Positions 6,591 to 7,671 of a stretch of DNA of 7,671 nucleotides are shown piece after piece. The first letter of the stretch is position 1. Each line of letters starts with the position of its first letter. The notes under the pieces were generated by a model. The model searched no databases. It saw only the letters and a list, made by a program, of their open reading frames with translations, and was not told where the DNA came from. Source of the DNA: Desulfocapsa sp. (GTDB taxonomy: Bacteria; Desulfobacterota; Desulfobulbia; Desulfobulbales; Desulfocapsaceae); NCBI GenBank assembly GCA_029934915.1, contig JAOZLI010000124.1, positions 1 to 7,671 on the forward strand, given 5' to 3'. A program made the position numbers and the translations under genes.

Positions 6591-6842
6591 ATGAAAATCA
6601 TATTCTACCATTCCACTCTCTGACCACGTTGCCATATGGCTCGAAAAGCTCTGGATGAGCTCATAAAAGACCGAAAGGATGTTGAAATTGAGAACGTTGA
6701 AATCATAACAAATCCTCTTAGAGCCTTAAAAGACGGGATAAAAATTATTCCAACGCTTACAATTGATGATGAAAGACTCAGTGGTATCCTGCTTAGCAGT
6801 ATTAAGATTGAACAATTCTTAAAAAGGATAGAGAACTCGTGA
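6591..6842 (+). CDS. Thioredoxin/glutaredoxin-fold selenoprotein with Sec-Pro-Arg-Cys active site (in-frame UGA = Sec11)
   Basis: The gene reads ATG at 6591, ten codons (MKIIFYHSTL), TGA at 6621-6623, then PRCHMARKALDEL and on to the stop at 6842, 83 residues in all. Read as selenocysteine, the TGA gives U11-P-R-C14, a UxxC redox motif exactly where a thioredoxin fold has CxxC: after the first beta strand (KIIFYHS) and before helix 1. The rest fits the fold: strand VEIENVEI (31-38), then IIPTLTID with the cis-proline candidate Pro54, strand RLSG, and a last helix to residue 82. A conventional gene caller starts at Met16 (6636) and loses the active site; no ribosome-binding site precedes that ATG. 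The site before 6591 is also weak, but an in-frame TAA at 6567 and no other start codon leave ATG 6591 as the only choice. A hairpin fitting a bacterial SECIS lies just after the UGA. It overlaps the next gene by 4 bases. A nonsense-mutated Cys gene is the alternative. Confidence 0.82.
6632..6664 (+). promoter_or_regulatory. Candidate bacterial SECIS element for Sec11
   Basis: Two alternative hairpins start just after the UGA at 6621-6623. In the first, CCA (6632-6634) and GGCT (6638-6641) pair with AGCT (6647-6650) and TGG (6652-6654) around the loop CGAAA. In the second, ATGGCTC (6636-6642) pairs with GAGCTCAT (6657-6664), with one bulged C, around a 14-base loop starting GAAAAG. In both, G6643 is within the first two loop bases and lies 20 bases after the UGA, which agrees with the known bacterial SECIS pattern (apical loop roughly 16-37 bases after UGA with a G at its start). 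The folds were drawn by eye; SelB binding is inferred. Confidence 0.6.
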
Positions 6843-7671
6843 AAGACCTGGTGTTAAGTTCAGTGACCAAACTTGATCTGGTGGTGTGGGTGCTGGTATT
6901 GTTGTTTTTCTGCGGATCCAGTTTACTCTTTCAAGGGGATCTCCAGGCGTCATTTTTGGGAGCATCAGGTATCATCGTGGAGATGATGCTTATTGGTCTC
7001 TCTGTTGAGATAATCATTGAGTCGATAAAACATATCAAAGGAATTGGGACCGTCACAGGTTTTATCACCAATGGTCCTGAAGCACTGTGCCTTATCGTGG
7101 GTCTTGTTGCAGGAGATGTTCTTTTTGCTGCTTCCACTCCTTTGGGCTCTAACTTTATGAACCCTGTGCTTTTGTGTATTGCTGCAACAATATGTGGAAT
7201 GACACTCAAAACTATAAGAACCAAGCCGATATACAGTCTTATCACCCTTATATCCACCGCCAGCCTTGCCGTTAGTTTTTATTCGCTGGATGAAAACCAT
7301 TTTAAATACTGGCTTGTTGCTGCCTTACTGATAACTGTCCCTCTCTTTTTTCTTCGCCCTGGAGAAGGAGAAGAAGAGAGCGACGAAATGTATCACAAAG
7401 GTGCTAGAAAATGGTTAATACCTTCGATCATGCTCCTTCTGGGAGCTGGCTATTTCCTTGATCCTGTTGTCTCCTTTGCGGCAGAGCATTCCAAGGCCCC
7501 AAAAGGATTGATTGGGTTTCTGGTACTTGCAACACTCACCTCATGGCCTGAATTTAAATCATGCCTGGCACTGCTTGGCCGTAATAAACCACTGGCCGCA
7601 ATTCTTAATATAACCATCTCAAATATTACAAATATCTGGCTGGCAGCCGGAGGGGTTGGGTTTTATTTGTT
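6839..7671 (+). CDS. Cation/Ca2+ exchanger (CaCA)-like membrane antiporter, 3' end outside window
   Basis: The start is GTG at 6839, whose GTGA overlaps the stop of the selenoprotein gene by 4 bases; AGGA lies 10 bases upstream. The frame is open to the right edge (277 codons). It is an integral membrane protein with about nine hydrophobic segments visible and an acidic cytoplasmic-type loop, GEGEEESDE (175-183), between two halves. Each half carries a CaCA alpha-repeat: FITNGPEAL...LGSNFMNPVL (75-111) and LTSWPEFKS...ISNITNIWLA (233-269). The repeats are in register: Glu81-Ser104-Asn105-Asn108 and Glu238-Ser261-Asn262-Asn265, with identical spacing of 23, 24 and 27. Such antiporters exchange Na+ or H+ for Ca2+ or another cation across the inner membrane. 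Compared with the archaeal exchanger NCX_Mj, one Ser in repeat 1 is Asn78 and the Asp in repeat 2 is Asn265, so ion preference may differ. The partner gene upstream is a thioredoxin-like selenoprotein, suggesting a redox link (inference). Confidence 0.83.
   Translation, partial: MKDLVLSSVTKLDLVVWVLVLLFFCGSSLLFQGDLQASFLGASGIIVEMMLIGLSVEIIIESIKHIKGIGTVTGFITNGPEALCLIVGLVAGDVLFAASTPLGSNFMNPVLLCIAATICGMTLKTIRTKPIYSLITLISTASLAVSFYSLDENHFKYWLVAALLITVPLFFLRPGEGEEESDEMYHKGARKWLIPSIMLLLGAGYFLDPVVSFAAEHSKAPKGLIGFLVLATLTSWPEFKSCLALLGRNKPLAAILNITISNITNIWLAAGGVGFYL

Noticed and set aside
6621..6623. TGA as a nonsense mutation making the gene a pseudogene
   Set aside because: The rest of the frame is intact, the TGA falls exactly at the first active-site Cys position, and a SECIS-like hairpin follows. 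It remains the main alternative and needs homolog comparison.
6636..6842. A 68-residue protein starting at ATG 6636
   Set aside because: It lacks a ribosome-binding site and begins in the middle of the active-site helix of a thioredoxin fold; the upstream in-frame codons and the UxxC motif make Met16 an internal residue.
6931..7300. Two minus-strand ORFs of about 110 codons
   Set aside because: They are antisense to the exchanger, whose two alpha-repeats with matched spacing show which strand is coding.

Overview
The window looks like part of an anaerobic bacterial chromosome, most likely a sulfate-reducing or related Desulfobacterota (Desulfobulbales-like). This placement is an inference from three things: a fused CoA-transferase/GNAT protein beside an ADP-forming acyl-CoA synthetase, a UGA-encoded selenocysteine gene, and moderate base composition. 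No rRNA or other phylogenetic marker is present. I see no insertion sequence, CRISPR array, tRNA or rRNA gene.

Layout. The minus strand, positions 6472 to 1, carries five genes read right to left: a zinc-dependent histone-deacetylase-family protein (6472-5516), a 221-base gap rich in inverted repeats, an AcuB-like CBS-CBS-ACT regulator (5294-4653), a fused alpha-beta ADP-forming acyl-CoA synthetase (4641-2533), an acetyl-CoA hydrolase/transferase fused to a C-terminal GNAT acetyltransferase (2524-647), and the first 203 codons of an exported protein with phage-tail-like repeats (611 to beyond the left edge). The three middle genes are separated by only 11 and 8 bases and must form one operon. 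The plus strand, from 6591 to the right edge, carries a small thioredoxin-fold selenoprotein whose UGA codon has been taken as a stop, overlapped by 4 bases by a cation/Ca2+ antiporter-like membrane protein that runs off the window.

How the genes may work together. GNAT acetyltransferase, CBS-ACT protein and HDAC-like deacetylase are the three components of the Bacillus acuABC operon, which controls acetyl-CoA synthetase by reversible lysine acetylation. Here the same three components accompany a different acetate-activating set: an ADP-forming synthetase and a CoA-transferase, with the acetyltransferase fused to the CoA-transferase. The inference is a self-contained acetate/acyl-CoA interconversion module under acetylation control. 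The divergent plus-strand pair is a separate unit: a predicted Sec-Pro-Arg-Cys redox protein translationally coupled to a CaCA-type exchanger, suggesting a redox-linked ion transport function that I cannot define further.
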